A stretch of 64,000 bases of DNA from Malus domestica (Eukaryota > Streptophyta > Magnoliopsida > Rosales > Rosaceae): positions 29,045,001 to 29,109,000 of the forward strand of contig NC_091671.1 of the NCBI RefSeq assembly GCF_042453785.1, given 5' to 3'. Each line of letters opens with the position of its first letter. The stretch's first letter is position 1. Shown here one piece after another: positions 12,559 through 24,556 of this stretch. Under the pieces are notes generated by a model. That model searched no databases. It had not been told where the DNA came from and worked only from the letters and a program-made list of their open reading frames with translations. The position numbers and the translations under genes are program-made.

Positions 12559-12959
12559 GGGCGCTTTATTCAATTGAAAATTTAAGAGATTTTTATGGAA
12601 TTTAAATTGGTTTGTCGAGATTTCATGTAAATTTTTTATTCATTCCCTCGAAATTTCATAAAAATAGATAAGATTTGTGGATGCTTAAAATACACTACGA
12701 AATCTCTTCAATTCTCTCGAATTCCTCAACCTTTTCAAATTCTTTAAAATCAGTTTCTAATTGAATACAAGTAAAATGTTTTAAACTTCTTTAAAATTCT
12801 AATTGAACACATCCAGATTTTTAAGGATTTTAATAAAATATCTCAAAATCTTAATTGATTACACTTTAAATTTCAGATAGTCACTTAAAATCTTGATTGA
12901 ATACTCCTAGATTTACTAAAATAATTAAAATCCCTCGAAATTCCAATTGAATGCACCCC
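12559..12959. mobile_element. MITE with terminal inverted repeats
   Basis: The left end GGGCGCTTTATTCAATTGAA is matched at the right end, whose reverse complement is GGGGTGCATTCAATTGGAA. The interior is made of diverged repeats of 'tctcttaaattc' type sequence in both orientations and has no coding capacity. The target duplication is not clear; a TAA lies at the left border and two bases beyond the right border. A PIF/Harbinger origin is possible from the GGG start. Confidence 0.55.
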
Positions 12960-14282
12960 AATAAATCACTTGTTCTTCTAAAGACAATCCCATTCTTGCC
13001 AGTTGCAACCTTGTTTGCCTTCTTTCGAGTATAAGTGAGTTTTGTGTGGAGAATTGCATGCATATGGCGAGCGTTGTTCACCACATGCCGCAACGAAGAA
13101 GTATCGTCGGATGCATCAAGTTTTAATGTAGCAAGAACATGTTGTAGAGTCTACCAAAATTATTAAGAGAGATTATGTTCACACACCCCCCCCTCCCCAA
13201 ATTACTTTCCCTACACCTTTTTATTTTTTTAATATTTTTGATATTCTACACACCACTTGATAGAAAAATATTAAAAAATTAAAAGGGTGTGGAGAAAGAA
13301 TTTAGTGTGCGAATATAATCTGTGAATTATTAAAGCAATCACACAAATGAGAGCATCTCTACAGCATCTCATTTGGAGATGGTATGAGAAAATTATTAAA
13401 TCAATCAGCTGCAATTCATATTCACTACTGTTTTGGTTAAAAATTATAATTCGTATTACAATTATGATACCCCACTAGCATAGTGTTACAATTATGAAAC
13501 AATCATTGATGATATAATTCGTGTTCGATTACCATTTTTAATATGCTTATCCTAGACTATTTGGGTTGCTCACACAACACATAAACAATTTTCATATGTA
13601 GATTTTTTTTTTTTTAACAAACGATATTATCTATAGGATAGAGTGGATTTAACTTCACAATGAGCTAACAATAATGTAATGCAAACTCGTATTTGGCGAG
13701 AATCGAATCTAAAACTTCTCACTTATAAATGAAAAAGAATATCATTAGGTCGTAGTACTAAATGACTATATATAGATTGTTAGCAGAACAATTAAAAACC
13801 ACGAAAAAAATTGCCTTAAGATTCTAAACGTGCTTTGAAGGGTCACAAGAACCCTTAAAATACATCAAATGTTCAATTCCGAAGTTTTTTATATGATTAA
13901 AAAATTCCAAAGATTGTTATATATACAAGGAAAAGAAGTGGCCTTTCTGTGATTGAGTTGAAGAAGAATGGCATATACTTGGGTTGAAGAGTAATGAGAA
14001 GAAAAAAGGAAAAAGCATTGGTGTGGGTAAAGAAAGAGTGGTGGTCACTGGCCATGGCTTAGGTGTCATCACGAATCCAATTAGGTCTCGATCTTCATAT
14101 CCAATTATCTGCATGCAAGGCAAGGCCTCCAAAATGCTGAGACATGAGATGAGATAAGCTTTTCTATCTTTTTATCATATTTACGGTTAATATAAGGGGT
14201 CCGGTTACAACGTTAGGTCTCAGTCATAGCACTAATAGTATGTAGACGTTGCGAAGATTAAACAGATTCTTATAACTACTGT

Positions 14283-14713
14283 TCTAAAATTTCCGTCTAG
14301 TACCTCCGAGGCTCCGCCTCAATTAATTCTAGGCATTTGAAAATTAAGAATAAAGCCTAGATCTACTTAGTCGCATGCATAGGTATCCGCTTAGGTCACG
14401 AAAAATATAACTTTCATCTTGCATTTCTTTAATAAATTGTCAGAAACTTGTTGAATACTTGAAAGAACACTCATTATAATCTGGTTCCTCATATTTTCAT
14501 TATGTTTTAAAACTTTGTAATCTATTGTTATTCTATTTTTTTAATTTATATATCTCAATACTATTTTGTATTCTTTAAGTATAAACAAGCACTTATTTAT
14601 ATGGTACATAATAAGTTTACTTAAATCCGTCTAGTCCACATAAGCCCCACATAGCCGACTAGGTGCTAGATCCCAGTTCGTCCCCCCATTACCGCCTAGC
14701 GTCTTTTAAAACC
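14283..14713. repeat. Dispersed repeat, copy 2 (relative at 6071-6515)
   Basis: It starts TGTTCTAAAATTTCCGTCTAG and ends CCGCCTAGCGTCTTTTAAAACC. The two ends are inverted repeats of each other (TTCTAAAA against GGTTTTAAAA, each followed by CTAG-rich blocks). The block order is the same as in the copy at 6071. It looks like a small non-autonomous DNA element. Confidence 0.5.
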
Positions 14714-15723
14714 TTACTAATAACAAAAACATTTGAATGAAACGTGAAAGAAAAAATACAATATAAAAAGGATATTAGAAACTGAAACGTCTTACCTTTA
14801 CTAATATACAATTAGACTAAGCTAGGTGTTAGAAATATCTTATTTATACAAAGCTATTATTTCCTTCTTAACTATTTTTTGTTTGAAAAGGAAAAAAAAA
14901 AAAAAAAAAAAGCAATTTACACCATATCTCTCGGCTTAAACCAAAATCATCTAAATTGCCTCAAAAAGTATTCACATGATCGTCATGTGAATCACGTAGC
15001 ACGAAAATCATGTTTGGTTTAGGCCTTATGCTCTGCTTTTTGTTCTCAATCCCAATGTTCCTCATTTCCGTCCAATTCCACCCGAGCCATCTTAGGCTGA
15101 GAGGGGCAGATGCCCCCGCTCATTTTTTTGGGATAAAAATAAAAAAACTCTTTCAGTTGTTTGTGATATTAACGTTAACTCTTCATGTGCTACTTATATT
15201 GTTGAAAGAGCATTTTTGACCATAAAATTTATGAAGATCAATTGTAAAATTGTAAATCAATGAATGAATGATAACATGGTTATATTTATAACAATAGAGA
15301 TATTTGATAGTATTGGTAATGACGTTGTCATGTAACACTTTCAAAACATAAAAACACAGATGGATATTGTAATAATGTTGTATAAAAAAACCTTGTAGAT
15401 TAATACATGTGTTTTGTTTAATAATTCTTAAGCTTTTTAATTTGTAACTTTATTGTTTGAGGATGTTGTTTGAGGATGCCCTCATCTACATGGATCTCTA
15501 CCCTAATTTGACTTTTACACCTAGGAAATGAACAAGGAAGAGGTGGGAAGACGAGTTTTCCCTCAAATGAGAAGGTGAGGTGCCTTGTTATACAAAGACA
15601 AGTCTTTCTTTTTACATGTTTTTCCATACCCATATAAAATGAGACCAAACTATGTTACAATAGTCATCTTGGGTTTGTAGGAATTCAGTTTTCCTTTTGA
15701 AGTTCATCATATGAATGCACTTA

Positions 15724-16699
15724 GGGTGCGTTTGTTGCACTGGATTATTTCAGACTGAACTAAGTTGTATGGATTAAGTTTGACTGACTTACAGTAGACT
15801 AAGCTGGATTGATTTAGTGAAACGTTTGATGCAGTATGAGACTAGGTAGTTGAATAGTTAACAAACTATAATATTATATTATTTAATCCATATGTTAATG
15901 TTTTATTAATTAAAAATAAAAATAAAACTCTTCACACACACACACACTCTCTCTCTCGAAACACATCTTTTTCTCTATCCCATTCTCTCCCTCCCTTATA
16001 TTTTTTCTCCCACTTTTTGCCAAATCTTAAAACGCATAATCCAAAATCCTCAATTTCGTTGATTTGAAGAAATTTTTGAATATTTTCGGAAGAAAATAAA
16101 AGATTTAAATTTTGGTTATTTCACCTCTTTGAATCAACGATTCTTCTTGAGATCATCGGAATCATTTCCCATCTGATTTTTTCGGCTTAATTTTCTTATT
16201 CATAGCATTGTTTCTGATTTGATTGTAGTGTTTTTTACAGTACAAAGTGACGCTCCTTTGGTGGTTCCATGGACAAGGGAATGATAGTGATGGGAAATCA
16301 CCAACATTCTTGCCTCTCGTGTTCCTTCAAGCACACCGAGTGGCTCATAAGTCTCCTCATGCTTCTCCTCGTCGTGTTCCTCACCCACCATTGGGTTCAC
16401 AAAGATCCCGTCTTTTGGGGATATAGGTTTCAACAGTGATGAAGGTCTGTCGTCTACTTGTTGGACGGCCATGAAGACGGTGTGAAGCAGATTGGATGAG
16501 TTCAAGGTGAAGCAAAGCAAATGGGCTTAGCAATTTCAATGCCTTTTTGGAGGTCTCACTAAGACCTCATAGTGAGAAATTTAGTCGAGGCGAGTTCTCC
16601 TTTATCCCATTAAACTTAATCATGCCTGTAAGAAACATGTGCTTACACTAATATGTAATCTAGTCCAGTGAAAGTTAGTGATGGCAAACAAACACATCC
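15724..16699. mobile_element. PIF/Harbinger-like non-autonomous element, TSD TTA
   Basis: The left terminus GGGTGCGTTTGTTGCAC and the right terminus, reverse complement GGATGTGTTTGTTTGCC, form imperfect inverted repeats. TTA flanks both sides exactly (15721-15723 and 16700-16702), the trinucleotide target used by PIF/Harbinger transposases. A CA/CT microsatellite lies at 15934-15957. No transposase is encoded. A 106-codon minus-strand open frame (16520-16200) lies inside; see the findings. Superfamily assignment rests on ends plus target site. Confidence 0.7.
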
Positions 16700-16702
16700 T
16701 TA

Positions 16703-17621
16703 ATATTATAGTTTAGGTGAAAATTATTTACTCAATAGAAACTAAAGACAAATATCTTGCTTTAATTTTTGGAAACACATGTCCAAAAAATTTCAAGCCC
16801 AAATCCAAAAATTAAAGTAAGACATTTGTTAGGCCTAACAAAGGCACCGGATGACACAAAATTTGACACTTGAGAAAAATAAGAAGTTTGAAGAGAAAAA
16901 CGAAATAGAAATTTTGGAAACAATAATATAAAACAAGGACCACTTTTAATTGCGACATTGGGTCATAGTGATGATGGGTATTCCAATCTCATCCCCACCT
17001 TTGTTAAGTTTTTTTCCTCATTCCCGCGTCGTACCCGTAATTTCAAATTGGAAATTCTCATCCCTATTCCCAATGAGAACAGGTTCCCCGTCATGTCTCA
17101 TTACAAAACTAATAAAATTAAAATATTTTCTTCAACAAAATCTAGACTATAAGAATAATTATAATAATAAACTTGATCATCAAATAGTACTTTCTAATAT
17201 ATCAAAGTCCACAAAAAAAAATGTCAAAAAGAGTTGCAAGCAAGTCACTGTTTTATATTTTGTTTATGAAAAATGAGGTTCTCATCTCTCATTTTTCAAT
17301 TGCATTGATTGAAATCTTAGTCTTTTTCAATAATATATTTGCCCCACTTCGAACATCATATTCGAAAGTTTTCTCAAACTATTCCTCATCCCCACTTTTT
17401 ATCCATCGTGCCTAATAGGGTGAAACCCCACGACAATCCAAACCAGTGGGGCAAGTTGTCATCTCTATTATAAGTCCATTTTAACAATGGTCCTTTGCTT
17501 GAATATCTTTTCGGAAGAAAAAACCTTGCACCTTGTCCAAACATAATCATCTCTAAAGTAAAAGTACTTGTTAGGGGCGGGCACAGTTTGGTTTGATCTG
17601 GTTTGACACCATTAAAGACTT
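16703..17621. other. Gene-free spacer
   Basis: Nothing with a domain signature was seen. Short overlapping plus-strand frames at 16950-17415 are AT-rich and featureless. A C/T-rich block near 16970-17100 and its partner near 17390-17460, with CCCCAC motifs, look like remnants of a repeat. Confidence 0.5.
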
Positions 17622-17865
17622 TTAGATCATAAGCCCCCTAGTCTAGGCTTAGTTTTTTGCTTATGCTTAAGCCATTGTATTATGTGAACGCTATATTATT
17701 AATAAAAACTTCTTTAACCCCATGAATGCAGCCCAACTTAGGGTGAGCCACTTAAATCTCGTGTCTACTCCTCTACCCTTATCTCTTTACATATCATCAT
17801 TACTCATAGATTGAAGCACAGTCACATAGGTCACTTGACCATACTTTAAATTGACGAAGTTCTAC
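17622..17865. repeat. Left outer repeat of the retrotransposon nest
   Basis: About 240 bases from 'gatcataagcccccta' through a 'cttaagccattgtattatgtg' block and 'cgtgtctactcctct' to 'gaccatacttta' match 36126-36365 in the same orientation with about three quarters identity by eye. Both could be diverged LTRs of one old element split by the nest, or two independent copies of one repeat. Confidence 0.5.
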
Positions 17866-18149
17866 CCGATTGGGTCTTGCATAGGATTAATGGAAGAAAA
17901 GCCAATTTAAAGTCACACCTCTTCCACTACCACAATACAAACTTCCTTCAAGCTTCAAACAATCAACAAACTTCAATACAATTAGCTTCAACCCTATTGC
18001 AGATTCCAAGATAAAGGTTGGAAGGTTAACCAATGAATAGACTCGAAAGCTTCAAGTAATGCGGAAGCTTCAATCCTTCAACCACTTAGCTTGCAACCTA
18101 CAACAACTCGAAGCATCGTTAGAAATATCCTTCAAGTTTACAAGAAAGT

Positions 18150-18500
18150 CATCAAGGCTTCAAACAATTATTTAGGTCCCCATGCGTAATGTTTGAATGA
18201 AGCTTATTTATGGACCCATCCAAGCTTAAACTTCTATGAAAATTTATTTGGGTTACAATGTGTAACGTTTTAAGGTGACTGGCTTATGGGCTCACCAAGT
18301 TTCAATTACTTCTACCGAAGTTTATTTGGGGTTTTCATGCTTAATGTTAAATGGTGACTAATTTAAGGGCTCCCCAAGCTTCAACTACTTATTTTAGTTC
18401 TCATGCTTAACGTTCGAAGATGACTGATTCATGGGCTCTCCAAGTTTCAAATATGCCTATCAAAATTAATGTAGGCTCCAATGCGTAACATTTGAAAGAA
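18150..18500. repeat. Tandem repeat, about 65-80-bp unit, 4-5 copies
   Basis: Units are marked by a 'catgcgtaatgtttgaa'-type core at about 18181, 18256, 18337, 18402 and 18480, each followed by a 'ggctcaccaagtttcaa'-type segment. Copies are diverged and differ in length. The array ends at the left border of the SIRE-like element. Confidence 0.65.
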
Positions 18501-18502
18501 TA

Positions 18503-19702
18503 TGAAATTAGTACCAGGTGGAATATCATGTATATAAAAGTTATAATCCGCTAGACTGACTAGTCAAGTCCACTAGTCAACTAAGGGCTCATTTGGATGT
18601 GCTTTTAAAATGACTAAAAGCGCTTTTAGAGAAAATATTTTTTGGTTCCAAAAACACTTAAAGTGCTTTTTGCAAGAAGCACCAGTTATGTACTTCTCCC
18701 AGGAAACACTTTAAGTGCTTTTCCAGAATTTACTTGCATTTTTATTAAGAATTTGTTCCATAAACATTTTCACCAAAAGCGATTTCAGTCATTTTAAAAG
18801 CACATTCAAGTGAGCTCTAAGATAGATTTATTAGTCAATAAATGAAGATTCAATTACCAATTTCAATTTCCAAAAACTATCCTAGTCAGCAAGGCTGCAG
18901 TTCGTTGCAAGTTATTAATGTGTCAAGTGGGCAAGATTGTGAGCACATACCATTTAAATGTTCAATAGATATATGTATCATGTATGTGTATGTGAGATGT
19001 GTGATACAGTAAAAATAACTTGAACACAAGATATTTTTGGCCTGAAAAACCCACCTCTGGGTTAAAAAACCGGAGACTCTCTACTGAGTCCAATCCACTA
19101 GTGTAAACAAAGGTTCATACAAAGATCACACAAGCTTAATTCCTAAATCTCTATTTATGGAGAAGCTTTACCTCTGTGCAACCTTGCCTTACACGAGATT
19201 GACTTCTTCGGTCTTCACGAAATGGCAGCTCCTCCTAAGCTCATCACCTTGTGGCACTAATATCAACATGATCAATGATATGATATGATTTTATGATATG
19301 CATATAAAATTTGGATTTAAATGACTAGTCAGATTTCCAATCAAACAGTTGAAGAGTTTGGTCTAAAACTGAATTTAAAGCTTAAAACCAAACCGAGACT
19401 TTAATGCAAAATCTTAAAATAATGCAACCCTAATACCCAATGATTAGGTGTTTAATGCATAAGGAAGGTTTGGCAGTTAAGGTTTCATAAATGGAGAAGA
19501 TGTAAGCTTAAAGCCTTTAAGGCAACTCTCTCTCTATAAAAAAAAATAAAATAAAAAATTCTAAACCCCCAAGTTCAAACTAAAACCCTAGAGAACAAAT
19601 ATATCCAAGGAAATCAGATTTTCCATTAGCTAACTTGTCCCAAGGACACTTGTCAGCTGCAAAAGAGATCTAGGCAGATCAATGGCTAGAAACTGACTAC
19701 CA
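18503..19702 (-). repeat. 3' LTR of the SIRE-like element, with nested MITE
   Basis: It runs TG...CA in plus orientation and matches 25719-26743 over its whole length apart from the 221-bp MITE at 18596-18816 and scattered substitutions. Confidence 0.85.
18596..18816. mobile_element. MITE inserted in the 3' LTR, apparent TSD CTAAG
   Basis: Inverted ends read GGCTCATTTGGATGTGCTTT on the left and AGCTCACTTGAATGTGCTTT on the reversed right, and stay similar for about 35 bp. CTAAG occurs at 18591-18595 and 18817-18821. The sister LTR at 25719 has an uninterrupted single CTAAG at the matching place, which confirms the insertion. Related copies are at 54645-54856 and, as a fragment, at 59678-59720. 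Confidence 0.8.
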
Positions 19703-20759
19703 GCAACAATTAGACTAACAATTGAATCTTTGCACCAATGAACTACAACTAAAACATAAGCCACAAAAAGGATAATAAAAAGTAATTTGAATATCGATGC
19801 TTCCAAGAGATATTGATATTGCAAGTGTTTCACAAAACAATATGCAATGCAATTCTCAAAAGACAACTCTTTAAGGGCATACAAAGATAGTAATATAGAG
19901 ATGAACACTTGCTCATTATGCAACTATGATGTGTCAAGGTAAGGGAATATGATTGATGACAACCATCTTGAAATCATAGAACCAAGCATTTAATCTTAAA
20001 AGCATTTTCAAAGTTAATCAAACTTTTAATAATCCATTGACCTTAAGAGACAACACTTCCTACATAATATGGACAATGGGCAAAACTCGCAAAAGCAAGG
20101 CATAAGCCTTCAAGGAAAAGGCAACTTTGGTGTGGAACTTTGAGAGAGGCACCATTTTTGAGAAATGCCAAGGTCATATGAATGAAGGTTAAATTTTGAT
20201 GAATCACCATTAATATTTTAAGAGAATTTGATATATGACCTATGGAGGAGGATCTTGAATCACTATACATGACATTGCATGGAAGGCCAAAATGAAGGGA
20301 TTTTCCCATTTGATAATATATATTTCTTTTGAAGACACCCCTTTCACAAGACACTCTTCCATTTGAATTTTGGTTTTGATTTGGGGAGAGGACAAAAAGA
20401 AGAAGAATTGGCACATGGTCCAGATTACAAAGTAAGTAAAGTCACTATCACTCAATTAGGACCAAAGCAACATTAAATAAAATAAAAAAACACCACTAGA
20501 TTTGGATGATTGGAAAAATATTTTTAAGAGTCCATCTGAGAGAATTAAGAAAACTTTTGACATCATAATGAAAGACTATCCAAGGCTAATTCATATATTA
20601 CTAACAATGTATAACATATAAGAGATGCATACAAATAACAAAATGAGGTTATCTAATGAGATATCTGCCTATACAAAAACATGCATAAAGACTAGACAAA
20701 ATATTCAATTATTGGAAGTAAGGCTATACAACCTATTCAAATCATATCACAAAGACCAA
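19703..20759 (-). other. SIRE-like element: region between RNase H and 3' LTR
   Basis: About 1 kb separates the end of the RNase H remnant from the 3' LTR. In SIRE elements this is where an extra, sometimes env-like, frame lies. Here only short broken frames occur (19923-19630, 20455-20043); one has a hydrophobic N-terminal run, but no family signature could be recognised. Confidence 0.45.
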
Positions 20760-21215
20760 TAGACCGTTGAAGATCCTCGTACCTTCGATTATCTAGGGTT
20801 TTAGTGAATATGTCAGCTAGTTTTTTTTTCAGTTGGCATAGAGGTTAATGTAAGTATTTTATCTTCCACAAGATCTCTAATGAAATGATGCCTTATATCA
20901 ATATGTTTGATTTTTGAATGTTGGACAGGGTTCTTGGAAATATCAATAGCACTCATATTGTCACAATAAACAAGGTGGATAGAGAGATACCATAGTCACT
21001 GAGCATTTGCATCATCCACATTAATTGAGTGCAATAGCTTCCAGCAGCAACATATTCAACCTCAGATGTGGACAAGGAGACACAGTTTTGGTTCTTACTG
21101 TGCCAAGCTACGAAATTGTTCCCAACATAGAAAGATCATCCAGAGTACTCTTTCGATCATCAATGCACCCAGCCCAATCGACATCACTATATCCAACCAA
21201 GTTAGTATTGGTGTC
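20760..21215 (-). pseudogene. RNase H remnant of the SIRE-like element
   Basis: Reading minus, GYSDVDWAGCIDDRKST is followed by FVAWHSKNQNCVSLSTSEVE and then YVAAGSYCTQLMWMMQML, the classic copia RNase H signature. The frame is interrupted by indels between these blocks. RNase H removes the RNA strand during cDNA synthesis. It is not functional here. Confidence 0.75.
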
Positions 21216-21497
21216 ATGACTATAATGTAGTCTAAAGTCAGTAGTTCCACCCACATATTTGATAATCATCTTAATTGCCAATAGGTGAGACTCATTGGGA
21301 CAACTTTGAAATCAAGCACACACCCCAACTGCAAAGGCAATATCCGGTTTACTGGAAGTCAAATAAAGTAGGCTTCCAATCATGCTTCTATATAAAGTTT
21401 GGTCAACATCATTACCACTTGAGTCCTTGTGGATTTTGGCACAAGTACTCATTGGTGATCTAGTAGTTTTTTTATCCTTCAAGATCAAATTTCTTCA

Positions 21498-22079
21498 CTA
21501 AATTCTTGGCATATTTGACTTGAGAGATGAAAATGTCATCTTTCCTTGTTTGACTTGAAGTCCAAGAAAGTAGTTTAGTTCACCAACAAGGCTCATTTCA
21601 AACTCACTGGTCATTATAACAATGAACTGCTTCACAATAGAATCATAGGTGGAGCCAACAACAATATCAACAGCATACACTTGAGCAATCATAACATGAA
21701 ATTTCACCTTCTTTACAAACAGTGTATTGTCAACTGAGCCATGTGTGTAACCATGAGCTAGAAAATGAGAAGATAGCATGTCATTCCAAGCACGAATGGC
21801 CTTGTTTAAGACCGTTGAAAGCTTTCCTCAGTTTGTACACCCTATCTAGCTTGTGAGGATCCTCAAAGCCCTTAGGTTATTCCACTTAGACTTCCTTATT
21901 AAAATATCTATTAAGGAATGCGGTTCCATTTGAAAAGGCTTGAACTTTAAATGGCATGTAATAGAACAAAGAAGTCTAACAAATTCAAGATAAACAACAA
22001 AAGCGAAGGTTTCATCAAAATCAACACCTTCAAGTTGAGAGTATCCTTGAGTAACAAGTATGGCCTTATTTCTGATCAC
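21498..22079 (-). pseudogene. Reverse transcriptase remnant of the SIRE-like element
   Basis: Two open pieces carry copia reverse transcriptase: 22079-21846 with NKAILVTQGYSQLEGVDFDE (the KARLVAQGYSQ.EGID.DETFAPV motif), and 21779-21498 with HGSVDNTLFV and ELNYFLGLQVKQ. The catalytic box, normally YVDDI, reads YAVDI, so one active-site aspartate is lost. The fingers/palm part between the two pieces is frameshifted. Confidence 0.8.
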
Positions 22080-22391
22080 ATTTCCTGACTCATCAGCCTT
22101 GTTCTTGTAAATCCATTTTGTACCAATAATATTAGTATTCGATGGACAATCAACAAGGGACTAGACTTCATTCCTTTCAAACTGATTTAGCTCATCCTGT
22201 ATGGCTAAGATCCATTCTTCATCATTTAAAGCATCTTTGATATTCTTAGGCTTAATCTGGGAGACGTTGCAAACATTTGCACCTTTATCAGCTATTTATC
22301 TTCGAGTTCTAATGCCATTGTCAATCGGACCCATAATTTTCTCATCACGATGACCTCTAGCCCATTTATCCTTGAATAGAACACGAGAATC

Positions 22392-23564
22392 TTAATTAGT
22401 GCTTGATTCACTCTGATTGTCACTTTTTGACACCACACTTGACTCACTAGAAGCATCATCGTTATCCTTAAAAGAAGGAAATAACAAATCATCATTTTCT
22501 GTTGCCAAAAAGAGATGGACATCAGTGTTATCCATCTTGACATTTATAGACTCCACGATGGTTTTTATTCTCAGATTGTAAACCTTATAAGCCCGACTTG
22601 TGTTGGAATACCCTAAGAAGATTCCTTCATCACTCTTAGTATCAAACTTTGCTAGATGTTCACAATCACGTAGAGTGTAGCAAATACTCCCAAAAACTTT
22701 GAAATACTTTACCATTGGCTTAACCTGCCAGAGTTCATAAGAAGTCACATTAGTGCCAGGTATAAGGAACACTCAATTTGAGATGTAGCAAGCGGTGTTA
22801 ATGGCTTCGGCCCAAAAGTGTTTTGCCAAGTTTTTGCTGATAAGTAGCACCCTAGTCATCTCTATCAAAACACGATTTTTCCTTTCCACTACACCATTTT
22901 GTTGAGGGTTATTGGAGCAGAAAATTCATGCTTGATACCATTTGTTGAACAGAAATTATCAAAGTGAGCATTCACAAACTCGGTTCCATGATCAGTTTTG
23001 ATTCTTACTAGAGCAAGATGGCTAGATAGAGATTCATTCAACATTACTTTGTACATAGTGAGAAACTGTTGAAAGGTATCAGATTTTTCCCTCAAAAAGC
23101 ATACCTAACTGAATCTAGAGTAGTCATCCACAATTACCAAGATGTACTTCTTGTCACCAAGAGATAGTCTAAATTGGTCCAACAAAATCCATATGAATCA
23201 ATTGAAGAGGCTTAGTTATTCCAATTTTAATCACTTTCTTGTAAGTCACTCTAGATTTATTTCCCAACTAACATGATCCGCAAACATAAGAGTCAAAAAT
23301 AGAAAGAGGTAGCACCCCCCTCACAACCTCATGTTTGGACAACTTCTTTAGGTCTTTGAAGTTCACATGCCCAAATGTCTTATGCCACAATACATTAGCT
23401 TCATCAATAGTTTTGCATATGGAATATTCAACAACGTTAGAGACATCAAGAATGTAGCAATTGTCTCTAGATATCGGAAGTACAAGCAAGTTTTTTCCAT
23501 GTTCATCCACAATCCGGCAACTTAGTTTTGGGAAGCACACTTCACCAACTACGTCATCACACAA
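22392..23564 (-). pseudogene. Pre-integrase and integrase remnant of the SIRE-like element
   Basis: The piece at 23564-23268 has the pre-integrase motif VLWHKTFGHVNFKDL. The piece at 23095-22889 holds part of the integrase core with the second catalytic Asp in IKTDHGTEFVNAHFD, then breaks off just before the expected QQNGVVER motif (APITLNKMV). The piece at 22772-22392 holds the downstream segment KYFKVFGSICYTLRD and DEGIFLGYSNTSRAYKVYN. The part with the first catalytic Asp (about 23267-23096) is out of frame. Confidence 0.8.
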
Positions 23565-23867
23565 CTAGCTAAAGCTAATGAGATTTGACTTCAACCCATC
23601 AACATAGCTAGCATTTTCAAGCTTTGGTAATTCAGGAATCTTTACATTACCTTTCCCTGTGATCTAAGACTTGTCTCCAGTCATGTGATGAAAGCACCCA
23701 CTATTAAGATACCACACATTTGATTTGGTAGCAAATAAAGCATTTAAAACAACAACGCACCTGTTTGAGTCCTTCTAAACCTACTTCGAACTTTGCTTAA
23801 TATTTCCAGATGAAGAAAAATGAACAAGTTGAGTAATTCTGTTGACTTCGATGACCATATGATCCAC

Positions 23868-24107
23868 CTAATCCTTCAGCAAATTAGTCTTTCTAGGGTA
23901 CAATTTTCTACATTTTGGACAAATATGCCCAACTTCACCACAGTGATGACACGTAAGAACAGATCTTATCTTTGGACATGGTTTGACATTCTGATATACA
24001 GGCCTAGATTCTCTCACAAATTTTGTTTTGATGGGGATAGAACTTGAGCCACTTTCTACAAAACCAAGATCACTTTTGTCATCGTGTAGTTTCCCAATAT
24101 TGAGCAT
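23868..24107 (-). pseudogene. Second zinc-knuckle piece of the SIRE-like element
   Basis: The peptide CHHCGEVGHICPKC is an intact CX2CX4HX4C nucleic-acid-binding knuckle. It lies downstream of the gag knuckle and upstream of the pre-integrase motif, the place where SIRE-type elements have a second knuckle. Confidence 0.7.
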
Positions 24108-24556
24108 CTTGTCAAATTTTCAACCCCAATAATAAGGAAAATGACTTTAGTATTTGCCTCATTCAGCTCAAATAGTTGTTTCCTATTAGCCTCATAATAC
24201 ATCACATTATTTGCCTTTAACACATGAATTTGATTCGTCAAGTTTTCTTGAGATTCTAGCAAGTTTTGAACATGTGCTTCAAGAGCAATGATGACATCAT
24301 TATTTTCAACTTTGTGATTGCAATTAGGAACCTTCTCATTCAGCTCCTCAACATGTGTCTCAAGATAACCAATATTTTCATCTAGTTCAATTTTGACTAG
24401 ACGAAGAGACTTGTTTTCCTTCTGTAATCAGCAACTTTCTTAGTTAGTTCAATCTTCTCCACTTTTGTAGCGCAAGTCTCATTAAAGAGTGTGTCATACT
24501 TAATTCACAATTCATCACCATTCAGAACATAATCATCATCACTTAGAGACACTTCC

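Larger units (their letters stand above)
11981..15720. other. Gene-free spacer
   Basis: No supported gene was found. The stretch holds an oligo-A run at 12155-12174, a TIR element at 12559-12959, a dispersed repeat at 14283-14713 and poly-A/poly-T runs. Short open frames such as 13917-14132 and 15010-15219 lack any recognisable domain. Confidence 0.6.

Noticed and set aside
16950..17415. Overlapping plus-strand frames of 64-108 codons
   Set aside because: Low-complexity AT-rich peptides without any domain or splice context.
19630..20455. env-like gene in the SIRE-like element
   Set aside because: Only short broken frames without a recognisable signal peptide plus transmembrane layout or coiled coil.
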